Source: Planctomycetota bacterium (GTDB taxonomy: Bacteria; Planctomycetota; Phycisphaerae; Phycisphaerales; Zrk34). Taken from it: a DNA stretch of 64,000 nt. Shown here piece by piece: positions 54,630 to 61,995 of this stretch. Position 1 is the stretch's first letter, and each line of letters starts with the position of its first letter. The notes under the pieces were generated by a model. The model was not told the DNA's origin. It made no database searches and saw only the letters and a program-made list of their open reading frames with translations. A program made the position numbers and the translations under genes. Location of the stretch: contig WGMD01000026.1 in NCBI GenBank assembly GCA_016125255.1, forward strand, positions 1 to 64,000, read 5' to 3'.

Positions 54630-56249
54630 TTATGGAATCGGCGACGCCTCGTCGAAGGACGTGCGCGTCGGTTCACAGAGCGTTTGAATCTGCTTTGCAC
54701 TCAGCGCCCGATCGAACACGGCGACCTGTTCGATGAGTCCGTTGAAAGTCGGATCTGTCGGGAACTGGCTGTGGCCGAGATAGTTGTTGCGGCCGATGGC
54801 CTGAGCGGGGGTGATGGACAGATCGTCGCGGGAGACGACGCGCCGGCCATCGATGTACATCGCGGCGATCTGATGATCGATCGTCACGGCGAGCATGACC
54901 CATCGCCCGACCGGCATCGCCTGCGGCGCATCAAGCTGAAACTCGCCATTGCGGCCGTCGGTCGTGACGGCGAAGCGCGGCCGGAGGGTGTCGCCGGCGT
55001 CAACGGTCAGGAACATGTAGCGCTTCGTGTCCTGCCCGAAATCGAAGACGCGCTGCCACGGCCCTCCCCCTTCCCACTTGACCCATGCCACGAGCGAAAA
55101 CGCCTCGCCGACCGGCGGCGTCCGATCCTCAAATGCCCGCAGGACCGCGCCGTTGTCGAGACGCAGACCCGTACGGTCGTCAAACCGTTCGGCCGCGGCG
55201 TGACCGACGAGCTTGGCCGTCAGCGCCGGGCTCATGCGATTGACGAACACGCTGGACCGGGCCGAATCAAAACGCCAGCAGGCGACAGGCCCCATCGACT
55301 TGAGGATCGTCGCGGTGATGCGATCGAGGGGCGAAATGCGGTCGGCGTCGAACCAGTCCTCGTCCTCGCGCTTGTCGCGCAGCAGGCCGGAATCGGCGAC
55401 GAGCGTCTGCCCGGCGGTGAGCAAGCGCGTCTGATCGCCACATTGAATTTCAACGCGGCCCTCGGAGACGCGCACGGCGGTGAGTCCGTCGGCGGTGACA
55501 TGCATGGCGTAGGCGGTGCCGAGGTCGATGACGCGCACGCCATGCGGACCTTCGACGGTGAACCCGTGCGCGCCTTGGGGGACGTAGGCGTCGAGGGTGC
55601 CGCCGGTGAGCCGGCCGCGGTTGGGACCGGTCATGGCGAATTCGCACGGGCCGGTCAGGTCGACGACGGCGGTGGAGTTGAACATGAGCTGCGCCCGGCC
55701 GGCGGTGAGTTGGATCGGGGCGGTGAGGCCTTCGCCGAGGGAATGCTCGGCGTCGGCGAATGCGGCGTCGTCGGAGCGGTCGGAGAGAATGGCGAAAGAC
55801 GCCGGGGCGGCGGCGTGCGGAGCGGGGAGCGGGGAGTTCGGAGCAGTCGGCAGGAAGACAAAATAGAGCGCGGCGGCGAGGGCGATCAGGGCGGCGATGG
55901 CGGCCTTGACGCCGAACCCTGACCCCTGAGCCCTGAACCCTTTTGCGTACCAGACGCTTCGCCGCCGAGCCGGCTCAGCGTCGGCGTGGGGGGAAGCGGA
56001 AGACGCCTGTCGCAAATCCATGCCGACGCTGTCTGCCTTGAGCGAAGTCGAAGGGAGCGGCGTTTCGCCGCGAAGCGCCTGGTCCGCACTGAGCTGACTC
56101 AGTCCCGCATGCACCGACGCGGCGCGCAGGAAGCGTTCCGCGTGCGTCATGTCCGCGGCGAGCCAGGCGTCCAGCGCGATCGCCTGCTCATCGGTGAGCG
56201 CCGCGTCGAACCAGGCGTCGATCATCATGTCGATCGTCGCATCGTTCAT
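54630..56249 (-). CDS. FecR-like membrane regulator with C-terminal LamG domain, module 3
   Basis: A 539-residue single-span protein. Head 1-65; a low-complexity linker; a membrane helix at about 115-134 (KAAIAALIALAAALYFVFLP). The FecR core (150-290) has RAQLMFNSTAVVDLTGPCEFAM and RVIDLGTAYAMHV. The LamG domain is at about 323-525, with FDFGQDT (402-408), MYIDGRR and NNYLGHSQF (488-496). The linker residues GFRAQGSGF are encoded by four 7-base repeats. The start at 56249 overlaps the sigma stop by ATGA; the downstream CTERM gene is 48 bases away. Confidence 0.85.
   Translation of the reverse strand: MNDATIDMMIDAWFDAALTDEQAIALDAWLAADMTHAERFLRAASVHAGLSQLSADQALRGETPLPSTSLKADSVGMDLRQASSASPHADAEPARRRSVWYAKGFRAQGSGFGVKAAIAALIALAAALYFVFLPTAPNSPLPAPHAAAPASFAILSDRSDDAAFADAEHSLGEGLTAPIQLTAGRAQLMFNSTAVVDLTGPCEFAMTGPNRGRLTGGTLDAYVPQGAHGFTVEGPHGVRVIDLGTAYAMHVTADGLTAVRVSEGRVEIQCGDQTRLLTAGQTLVADSGLLRDKREDEDWFDADRISPLDRITATILKSMGPVACWRFDSARSSVFVNRMSPALTAKLVGHAAAERFDDRTGLRLDNGAVLRAFEDRTPPVGEAFSLVAWVKWEGGGPWQRVFDFGQDTKRYMFLTVDAGDTLRPRFAVTTDGRNGEFQLDAPQAMPVGRWVMLAVTIDHQIAAMYIDGRRVVSRDDLSITPAQAIGRNNYLGHSQFPTDPTFNGLIEQVAVFDRALSAKQIQTLCEPTRTSFDEASPIP
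55914..55941. repeat. Four 7-base repeats inside the module 3 FecR gene
   Basis: On the plus strand four consecutive heptamers read GAACCCT, GACCCCT, GAGCCCT, GAACCCT. They encode the short Gly-rich linker just before the membrane helix of the FecR protein. Slippage by one unit would shift the frame. Confidence 0.75.
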
Positions 56250-56776
56250 GATGCACGCTCCAGTCGCTGCTCGATGCATTTGCGCAGGGCGGCCCGGATG
56301 CGGCTGAGCATCATGGCGATCGTGCGCGGGTCGGCATCGCGCTGCTGGGCAATATGGCGCGGCTTCAGGTCGTCTTGGTAACGCATGGCGATCACCTGCC
56401 GCTGATTGGCCGGAAGTTGCTCGACGCACTGCCGCAGCGCGATCAGACGATGATCCAACTCATCGCCGAGCCGCTCGCACGCCTGATCGAGTTGATCCAT
56501 CGCCGCCGCACTGAAAAGGCGCGGATGGGTCGCCGTCGTCCGCCGCCATTCGAGCACCTTGTTCCGCGCGATGCCCAGCACCCACGCCTTGAACGGCCGC
56601 TGCGGGTCGTACCGGTCCAAATGCTCCACCACCGCCAGCGCCACCGTCTGCAAAAGCTCATTGGCCTGATGCACATCGGGCACGATGGCCGCCAGATACG
56701 TGCTCAGCGCCGGCAGGACGCTGAGCCACTGCACGGTGAGCGCCGCCCGGTCGAGTTTTCCATCATCCTGTGTCAT
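56246..56776 (-). CDS. ECF-type sigma factor, module 3
   Basis: A 176-residue sigma factor more diverged than the other two. Region 2: VHQANELLQTVALAVVEHLDRYDPQRPFKAWVLGIARNKVLE; region 4: LPANQRQVIAMRYQDD and HIAQQRDADPRTIAMMLSRIR. ATGA overlap with the FecR gene, as in modules 1 and 2. It is divergent from a Gfo/Idh/MocA oxidoreductase; the shared 115-base promoter region contains a tandem repeat and a palindrome. Confidence 0.87.
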   Translation of the reverse strand: MTQDDGKLDRAALTVQWLSVLPALSTYLAAIVPDVHQANELLQTVALAVVEHLDRYDPQRPFKAWVLGIARNKVLEWRRTTATHPRLFSAAAMDQLDQACERLGDELDHRLIALRQCVEQLPANQRQVIAMRYQDDLKPRHIAQQRDADPRTIAMMLSRIRAALRKCIEQRLERAS

Positions 56777-56799
56777 CAGCGTTTGCGCCGCTTCTCACT

Positions 56800-56859
56800 G
56801 GTCCGATGCCGGTCCGATGCCTACACTGCTCTACTGTATATTTGCGCCGCCAAGCAAAT
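56800..56859. promoter_or_regulatory. Divergent control region: tandem 11-mer and palindrome
   Basis: GGTCCGATGCC is repeated exactly in tandem at 56800-56810 and 56811-56821. ATTTGC (56840-56845) and GCAAAT (56854-56859) form an inverted repeat with an 8-base centre, operator-like in size. TTTGCGCCGC also occurs twice (56782-56791 and 56841-56850). All lie between the module 3 sigma gene and the oxidoreductase gene. Confidence 0.5.
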
Positions 56860-56891
56860 TACAACACCTTTTTTTTCGTATCATCACACGC

Positions 56892-58238
56892 ATGCATCAA
56901 CAACACCCCTCCCGCGTCACTCGTCGTACCTTCATCAAATCCATTGCTCTGGCCGGGGCGACGCTGCCCTGGGCCATGCCGCGCCTCGCCCGCGCCGCTT
57001 CGCCCAACGGCATGCTCCGTTTCGCCGGCATCGGCGTCAACGGCATGGGCTGGAGCGATGTCAGCTCCATCGGGTCGCATCCGAAGGTGAGCATGGCCGC
57101 CCTGTGCGACATCGACAGCGCCCGCTTCGGCGAAGCCGCCAAGCGCTGGCCCGATGCCCCGCGCTTTCAGGACTTCCGCGACATGTTCGACAAGATGGGC
57201 AAGGACATCGACGCGGTCAACGTGACGATCCCCGATCACATGCACGCTTATGTCGCGCTGCATGCGATGCGCCTCGGCAAGCACGTCTACTGTCAGAAGC
57301 CGCTCACGCACACGCTCTGGGAAGCCCGCAAGATGGCGCAGGTCGCCGCCGAGCAGAAGGTCATCACGCGCATGGGCAATCAGATTCATTCGCAGATCGA
57401 ATACCGCATGGCGGTGCGGATGATCAAGGACGGGCTCATCGGCAAGGTGTCGCAGGTGCATTCGTGGGTCGGCGCCTCCGGCAAGGGCTTCGTCGCGCTC
57501 GAAGCCCCGCCGCAAAAGAGTGATCCCGTGCCCGATACGATCAACTGGGACCATTGGATCGGCGTCGCGCCCATGCGGCCGTACGTCAACGGCATCTATC
57601 ACCCGTTCAACTGGCGCGCGTGGAAAGACTTCGGCGGCGGGGGTCTGGGCGACTTCGGCTGCCACATCTTCGACCCGCCCTTTAGCGCGCTGGACCTGAC
57701 CGCGCCCAAGACGATCGTGGCGGAGCAGGAAGGCATGACCGAACAGCGTTGGCCCGGCACGTCCAAAGTGTCCTACGTCTTCCCCGGCACGCCGTTCACG
57801 ACCGACCCCGTCGAGCTTTACTGGTACGACGGCGGCCGGCAGCCCGACCGCGCGCTGGCGCCGCAGATGCCCGCCGGGCAGAACTTCCCTGGCGCCGGCT
57901 CGCTGTTCATCGGCGACAAGGGCATCATGGTTCTCCCGCACGTCGGCGGCCCCCGCGTGTTTCCGCAGGACCTGCTCAGCAGTTGGGCCAAGCCCGACCT
58001 CGGCTCGCGCCATCACTGGCACGGGTGGGTCGACGCCTGCCTGAGCAATGACACCACCCTCACCGACCAGTTCGCCTACGCCGGCCCCCTCACCGAAACC
58101 GTCAACCTCGGCCTCATCGCCGTCACCCTCCCCGGCGAAAAGCTCGAGTGGGACGCGCCGAATATGAAAATCACCAACAACGAAAAAGCCCAGACGCTCA
58201 CCACCCGCGAGTACCGCAAGGGGTGGGAAATCAGCTAA
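56892..58238 (+). CDS. Secreted Gfo/Idh/MocA-family oxidoreductase
   Basis: A 448-residue protein with a twin-arginine signal (TRRTFIKSIALAGATLPWA). The Rossmann start is RFAGIGVNGMGW, followed by LCDID at strand 2, VTIPDHMH and CQKPLTHTLWEA, the family's conserved Lys-Pro turn. The C-terminal half is the family alpha/beta domain (INWDHWIG, GGGLGDFGCHIFD). Members bind NAD(P) and act on sugars or their derivatives; the secreted type is common in planctomycetes. It is divergent from module 3. Substrate unknown. Confidence 0.88.
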   Translation: MHQQHPSRVTRRTFIKSIALAGATLPWAMPRLARAASPNGMLRFAGIGVNGMGWSDVSSIGSHPKVSMAALCDIDSARFGEAAKRWPDAPRFQDFRDMFDKMGKDIDAVNVTIPDHMHAYVALHAMRLGKHVYCQKPLTHTLWEARKMAQVAAEQKVITRMGNQIHSQIEYRMAVRMIKDGLIGKVSQVHSWVGASGKGFVALEAPPQKSDPVPDTINWDHWIGVAPMRPYVNGIYHPFNWRAWKDFGGGGLGDFGCHIFDPPFSALDLTAPKTIVAEQEGMTEQRWPGTSKVSYVFPGTPFTTDPVELYWYDGGRQPDRALAPQMPAGQNFPGAGSLFIGDKGIMVLPHVGGPRVFPQDLLSSWAKPDLGSRHHWHGWVDACLSNDTTLTDQFAYAGPLTETVNLGLIAVTLPGEKLEWDAPNMKITNNEKAQTLTTREYRKGWEIS

Positions 58239-58256
58239 CAGCATATTCTGAAAACC

Positions 58257-58277
58257 CCCTCTCCCCCCGGGAGAGGG
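58257..58277 (+). other. Hairpin with CTCTCCC/GGGAGAG core, dispersed-repeat type
   Basis: CCCTCTCCC (58257-58265) pairs with GGGAGAGGG (58269-58277), loop of three. It lies 19 bases past the oxidoreductase stop. GGGTGAGGGTG follows and is answered by GCCCTCACCC near 58342. No U-tract. The form is that of a widely dispersed intergenic repeat, possibly also a terminator. Confidence 0.6.
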
Positions 58278-58414
58278 CCAGGGTGAGGGTGACCCCAAAT
58301 GGTGGCGCGCTTCGTATCGCGTGCTTTGCGACTTTGGGTGCGCCCTCACCCGCCGCACCCATTCGCGGCAAAGAGTTACCTTGACGCACCCACTATTTAG
58401 CTTTAGGCTGCTAT

Positions 58415-58888
58415 TTGACCAATTCATGTACAATAACTGTTAGGCGGCAACCACGCTTGGTCTGCGTATTCAAAGCAATTGGCGCATGGTTGGTGCTTAT
58501 GCTCATTGGCATCAACCTGATCGGGTTCATCGTTCGCGGGTTTCTGTGGAAACCACCGCCGATTGAACCATCGACTGAGCGCGTTCAAGAACTCCTCGCA
58601 AATGAATCTCGCCGGATGAGCCGTTCAAATGCTGCTGTTACACTTCTGTTTATTGTTGTGACCGCTGGATACTTGGGTGCTCTTGCGTATTTCTGGAATT
58701 ACCTTCTCGCAGTAGCGGCCGGAATCATAATGGTCGCTCGATTGCCGGACTTGATCTGGGAGATCAAGACAGGCCAGAAGGTCACTCGCTCAAATGCTGC
58801 ACAATCAGTTTTGGGATACGCCGGGATAGTCCTAGCGTTGCTCGCACTCCCTGTTGTGTGGTATGCGCTGTGCCGGTTGTCACAATAG
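58415..58888 (+). CDS. Small hypothetical membrane protein of atypical base composition
   Basis: A 157-residue protein with three or four hydrophobic segments: about 24-45 (VLMLIGINLIGFIV), 73-110 (LLFIVVTAGYLGAL and LLAVAAGIIMVARL) and 131-155 (YAGIVLALLALPVVWYAL). No domain recognised. The start is uncertain: TTG 58415 with AGG upstream, or a later Met. Third-position use is near random and GC is about half by eye, unlike its neighbours, which suggests recent acquisition or weak selection. Confidence 0.55.
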   Translation: MTNSCTITVRRQPRLVCVFKAIGAWLVLMLIGINLIGFIVRGFLWKPPPIEPSTERVQELLANESRRMSRSNAAVTLLFIVVTAGYLGALAYFWNYLLAVAAGIIMVARLPDLIWEIKTGQKVTRSNAAQSVLGYAGIVLALLALPVVWYALCRLSQ

Positions 58889-58911
58889 CCGGGTGTCACG
58901 GTTTGAGTGGA

Positions 58912-58987
58912 GTAGGGCGGGTCATTGACCCGCGTCTTTATTTTGTGAATCATCTCACGATCGGCGCGGGTCGATGACCCGCCCTAC
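58912..58987. repeat. Long inverted repeat with self-palindromic arms
   Basis: Arms of 23 bases, 58912-58934 and 58965-58987, are reverse complements at 22 positions, with 30 bases between them. Each arm contains GCGGGTC...GACCCGC and so folds on itself as well. It lies between the stop of the small membrane protein gene and the convergent hypothetical gene; it may end transcription or be a dispersed mobile repeat. Confidence 0.75.
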
Positions 58988-59001
58988 ACGACGTTGTGGC
59001 A

Positions 59002-59766
59002 TTATTCTTCTTCCGCCGGCTCGACCGTGAAGATCGCTGATTCCTGTTCCTTTGCGTAGGCGCCGGTGATGTCCAGGTCGTCGCCGCGGGGTTCTTTGCC
59101 GTGATCGGTGAGCCACTCTTGCCCGGCGGCGAAGAGTTCGCCGAAGGCGTCGTTGTCCATCTCGGCGGCGGCGTACTCGGCGCGCCGGAGCGGGACGAGG
59201 CGACACAAGGGTTCGCCTTCTTCGATGACGACGCGGTCGATGGGCGAAGTTTCAAAGCGCGGCAGTTCGATGACGCAGTGCCAGGGGTGGGCGGGGAAGT
59301 ACCAGTCGGTTTCGATGAGGGCTTCCATCACGGACCAGTCCCGCGGCCGCCCCGGATAGGGGATGTTTTTCATGGCGAGCATCCAGCCGGGCTCGGTGTG
59401 AAGAAACAGGTACGTGCTGATCTTGCACTGATGTCGGATCAGGGCGTAGACGTTGTCGGTGATGATGTGCGGGCGCTGTTGTCCTTTTTCCCAGAACCAT
59501 GCGTTGGTCTGCGGGTGCGGGCTGACGCCGCCTTCGAACTCCAGATCGCTTTCGACCTGCACGGCTTCTTCGATGTCCCAGTTCCCGGCGGTGTCGCGCA
59601 CGAAGGTCATGGTGAACGGATTGATCACGTCCCATCCGAACGCACAGGCCGCACGGATCGGCGGGCAGTGTGCGGGATGCCCGCTGCCGGGGCCGGGCTT
59701 GTCGTAGACGGGCCTGGCGGGCGCGGGGTGGGGCAGGTCGGCGTGGAATCGAAAGTAGTGAAGCAT
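59002..59766 (-). CDS. Conserved hypothetical protein (possibly DUF6065-like)
   Basis: A 254-residue soluble protein beginning MLHYFRFHADLPHPAP. Distinct parts are CPPIRAACAFGWDVINPF, HQCKISTYLFLHTEPGW and ETDWYFPAHPWHCVIELPR; I associate this pattern with DUF6065-type proteins but cannot confirm it. No signal peptide, membrane segment or catalytic motif. The C end is acidic. The start at 59766 is chosen because the frame upstream reads into the promoter of the next gene. Confidence 0.65.
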   Translation of the reverse strand: MLHYFRFHADLPHPAPARPVYDKPGPGSGHPAHCPPIRAACAFGWDVINPFTMTFVRDTAGNWDIEEAVQVESDLEFEGGVSPHPQTNAWFWEKGQQRPHIITDNVYALIRHQCKISTYLFLHTEPGWMLAMKNIPYPGRPRDWSVMEALIETDWYFPAHPWHCVIELPRFETSPIDRVVIEEGEPLCRLVPLRRAEYAAAEMDNDAFGELFAAGQEWLTDHGKEPRGDDLDITGAYAKEQESAIFTVEPAEEE

Positions 59767-59805
59767 GGCGGGTATTCTAACGCGGTGGGCGATTTGTGGA
59801 ATTTT

Positions 59806-59835
59806 CTTCAATTTGCCGGGGAAGACGGGTATATT
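59806..59835 (+). promoter_or_regulatory. Possible promoter of the PQQ-propeller PEP-CTERM gene
   Basis: TATATT at 59830-59835 with TTCAAT at 59807-59812, 17 bases apart, in an AT-rich patch about 80 bases before the start codon. Confidence 0.35.
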
Positions 59836-59917
59836 GGCGGAAAGCGTCGGGCGATGTGAAACGACGCACGCGAGAAGGACAGCCGTTGGCGCGGCACGAA
59901 CTGCGAGGGTGATGCAA

Positions 59918-61486
59918 ATGAAGATGCGAGCGGTGCGGGCGGTCGTCGTGATGGCGGTAAGTATGTTCGCGTTTTGCGGCGCCGCCATCGCGCAGGACTG
60001 GAGCAACTACGCCGGGAACGCGCAGCACACGGCCGTGTCGGCGTACACGGCGCAGGCGCTTCAGGAACTCAAGTGGTCCACGCCCGTCGATCTCAATCCG
60101 CAGTACGCCGGCGGGGGCGTGCTGCTGGCGCATTACGGTTCGCCGCTCATCACCGCGGCGAACACCGTCATCGTCCCCGTCAAAACCGGAGCGACCAGCG
60201 GGTTCAAACTCGAAGGGCGGTCCGGCGTCGACGGGTCGCTGCTCTGGACGCAGGCGACGAGCTACGTGCGCGCCCCGATCGGCGGATGGTTCCCCCCGTT
60301 CTCGCCCGCAATCACCGGCACCGGCCGCGTCTACCTGCCCGACATCGGCGGGACGATCACGTATCGTGACAACATCGACAGCGCGGTCGGGGCCACGGGT
60401 CAGATTCACCTCTTCGCCGACTATGGTTCAAACACGTCGTTCTACAACAACAACATCTACATCGACACGCCGATCACGACCGACGCCGCGGGCAATCTCT
60501 ACTTCGGGTATTACTCGACGACCGGCACGATCGACAGCGGCATCGCCCGCGTCGACACGCTGGGCAACGTCACGAGGCAGTCGGTGCCGGGTCTTTCGAG
60601 CGGCATGGGGCGCGTCTTGCAGAACGCCGCGCCGGCCTTGAGCAATGACGGATCGACGCTCTACATCGCCGTCAAATCCGCAGCGAGCAGCACCGGCCGG
60701 CTGCTCGCCCTCGACAGCACGAATCTCACGCTTGAAAGCAGCGTCGACCTGCTCGACCACAAAACCGGCAACCCCGCGCAGCTCAACGAGAGCGGCACGG
60801 CGTCGCCGATGATCGGGCCGGATGGCGATGTGTACATGGGCGTGCTCGACAACACGAGCCGCGGCTGGATGCTGCATTTTTCGGGGGATTTGGCCACGCA
60901 GAAGCCGACCGGCGGATTCGGTTGGGATGACACCGCCTCCGTCGTCCCCGCGTCGATGGTCGAAGCATACACGGGGACCAGCGACTACCTGATCATGACC
61001 AAGTACAACAACTACTACCAGACCGGCGGGCAGGGCCAGAACATGATCGCGCTGCTCGACCCGAACGATACGCAGCTCGACCCGCGCCTCAACTCGACCG
61101 GCACGATGATCATGAAAGAGGTCATGACGATTCTGGGGCCGACGCCCGACGACGCCTCGGTGCTGATCAATTTCCCCGACGCCGTGCGCGAGTGGTGCAT
61201 CAATACCGCCGTCGTCGATCCGTCGACCTGCTCCGTGCTCGTCAACAATGAAGACGGCAAGCTCTACCGCTGGTTCCTCGACGACAACACTCTCAGCGAA
61301 GTCTTCACGCTCGGCGACGGCCTCGGTCAGGCCTACACGCCGACCCTCATCGGCCCCGACGGCACCGTCTACGCCATCTCCAACGCGACTCTTTTCGCCA
61401 TCGGCGCCGCGACGATCCCCGAGCCGTCGACGCTGATGCTCCTCGCCGCCGGCAGCGCCTTTCTGTGGCGCCGCCGACCCCGCTGA
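59918..61486 (+). CDS. Secreted PQQ-propeller-like protein with canonical PEP-CTERM tail
   Basis: A 522-residue exported protein, signal peptide ending GAAIAQ. The body has propeller-type strands: DWSNYAGNAQHTAVS, GVDGSLLWTQATS, TDAAGNLYFGYYS, IGPDGDVYMGVLD and IGPDGTVYAISNATL. The tail IPEPSTLMLLAAG then WRRRPR is a textbook PEP-CTERM signal, unlike the PxPxALPAGL type of the five other CTERM proteins here. GAGGGTG lies upstream; ATG 59912 or 59924 are alternative starts. No sigma or FecR gene is linked. Confidence 0.85.
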   Translation: MKMRAVRAVVVMAVSMFAFCGAAIAQDWSNYAGNAQHTAVSAYTAQALQELKWSTPVDLNPQYAGGGVLLAHYGSPLITAANTVIVPVKTGATSGFKLEGRSGVDGSLLWTQATSYVRAPIGGWFPPFSPAITGTGRVYLPDIGGTITYRDNIDSAVGATGQIHLFADYGSNTSFYNNNIYIDTPITTDAAGNLYFGYYSTTGTIDSGIARVDTLGNVTRQSVPGLSSGMGRVLQNAAPALSNDGSTLYIAVKSAASSTGRLLALDSTNLTLESSVDLLDHKTGNPAQLNESGTASPMIGPDGDVYMGVLDNTSRGWMLHFSGDLATQKPTGGFGWDDTASVVPASMVEAYTGTSDYLIMTKYNNYYQTGGQGQNMIALLDPNDTQLDPRLNSTGTMIMKEVMTILGPTPDDASVLINFPDAVREWCINTAVVDPSTCSVLVNNEDGKLYRWFLDDNTLSEVFTLGDGLGQAYTPTLIGPDGTVYAISNATLFAIGAATIPEPSTLMLLAAGSAFLWRRRPR

Positions 61487-61509
61487 AACGCCACGCATTT
61501 CATCAAGCC

Positions 61510-61537
61510 GCGAACTGCGAACTGCGAACTGCGAACC
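61510..61537 (+). repeat. Tandem 7-base repeat
   Basis: GCGAACT three times followed by GCGAACC (61510-61537), 23 bases after the stop of the PEP-CTERM gene. Non-coding. Confidence 0.8.
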
Positions 61538-61600
61538 GCGGGCTGCGCGTTCCCTCCGCATTCCGCCCGCCGCTCACCAAGGGGTGCATCATCATTTTTC

Positions 61601-61629
61601 TTGACATCAGATCACATTTAGGCTAAATG
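61601..61629 (+). promoter_or_regulatory. Probable promoter of the ArsR-type gene
   Basis: A consensus TTGACA (61601-61606), 17-base spacer, then TAAATG (61624-61629). The start codons at 61627 and 61636 are so close that the transcript would be nearly leaderless. The word GCTAAAT is repeated at 61622-61628 and 61629-61635 and could be an operator. Confidence 0.45.
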
Positions 61630-61920
61630 CTAAATATGAGCAGACCACTTCTCAAACCGGCGGATCGGGTCGATGTGTTTCGGGGCGTGTCGCATCCGTT
61701 GCGGCGGCGGGTGCTGGTGATGCTTCGTCAGCGTGACTGCACGGTCGGCGAGTTGCTCGCGGCCTTCAAGGTGCGCATGCCCACGCTCTCGGGGCATCTT
61801 TCGATCCTCCGCGAGACCGGGCTGGTCACGCAACGCACCAGCGGGCCGCATCGCATTTATCGCCTCAAACCGGGCGTGCTCGATCGCATCGAACGGTGGC
61901 TCGAATCGTTCCGCGCATGA
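61627..61920 (+). CDS. ArsR-family helix-turn-helix regulator
   Basis: A 97-residue winged-helix protein: DVFRGVSHPLRRRVLVMLRQ, TVGELLAAF, the recognition helix MPTLSGHLSILRETGLV and the wing QRTSGPHRIYRLKP. No Cys pair for metal sensing is present (single Cys in RDCTV), so metal response is doubtful. Start is 61627 or 61636, the latter perhaps leaderless. No adjacent target operon is evident; it may control itself. Confidence 0.85.
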   Translation: MLNMSRPLLKPADRVDVFRGVSHPLRRRVLVMLRQRDCTVGELLAAFKVRMPTLSGHLSILRETGLVTQRTSGPHRIYRLKPGVLDRIERWLESFRA

Positions 61921-61923
61921 AAA

Positions 61924-61945
61924 CGCCGCGCATCGGCGCGGCGTC
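61924..61945 (+). terminator. Hairpin after the ArsR-type gene
   Basis: A 9-bp perfect stem (61924-61932 with 61937-61945), loop ATCG, four bases after the stop codon. There is no T-tract, so termination is likely but not certain. The convergent msrB gene ends 50 bases on. Confidence 0.55.
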
Positions 61946-61995
61946 ATCAAGGCCAATCCAGCGTCATGTGATACCGGTGTGCCCGAACCGCCGCG

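Noticed and set aside
58405-58450. GTTAGGC in a low-GC context, resembling an integron attC core site
   Set aside because: No matching GCCTAAC partner or internal L-boxes upstream within the normal attC length, and no integrase gene in the window.
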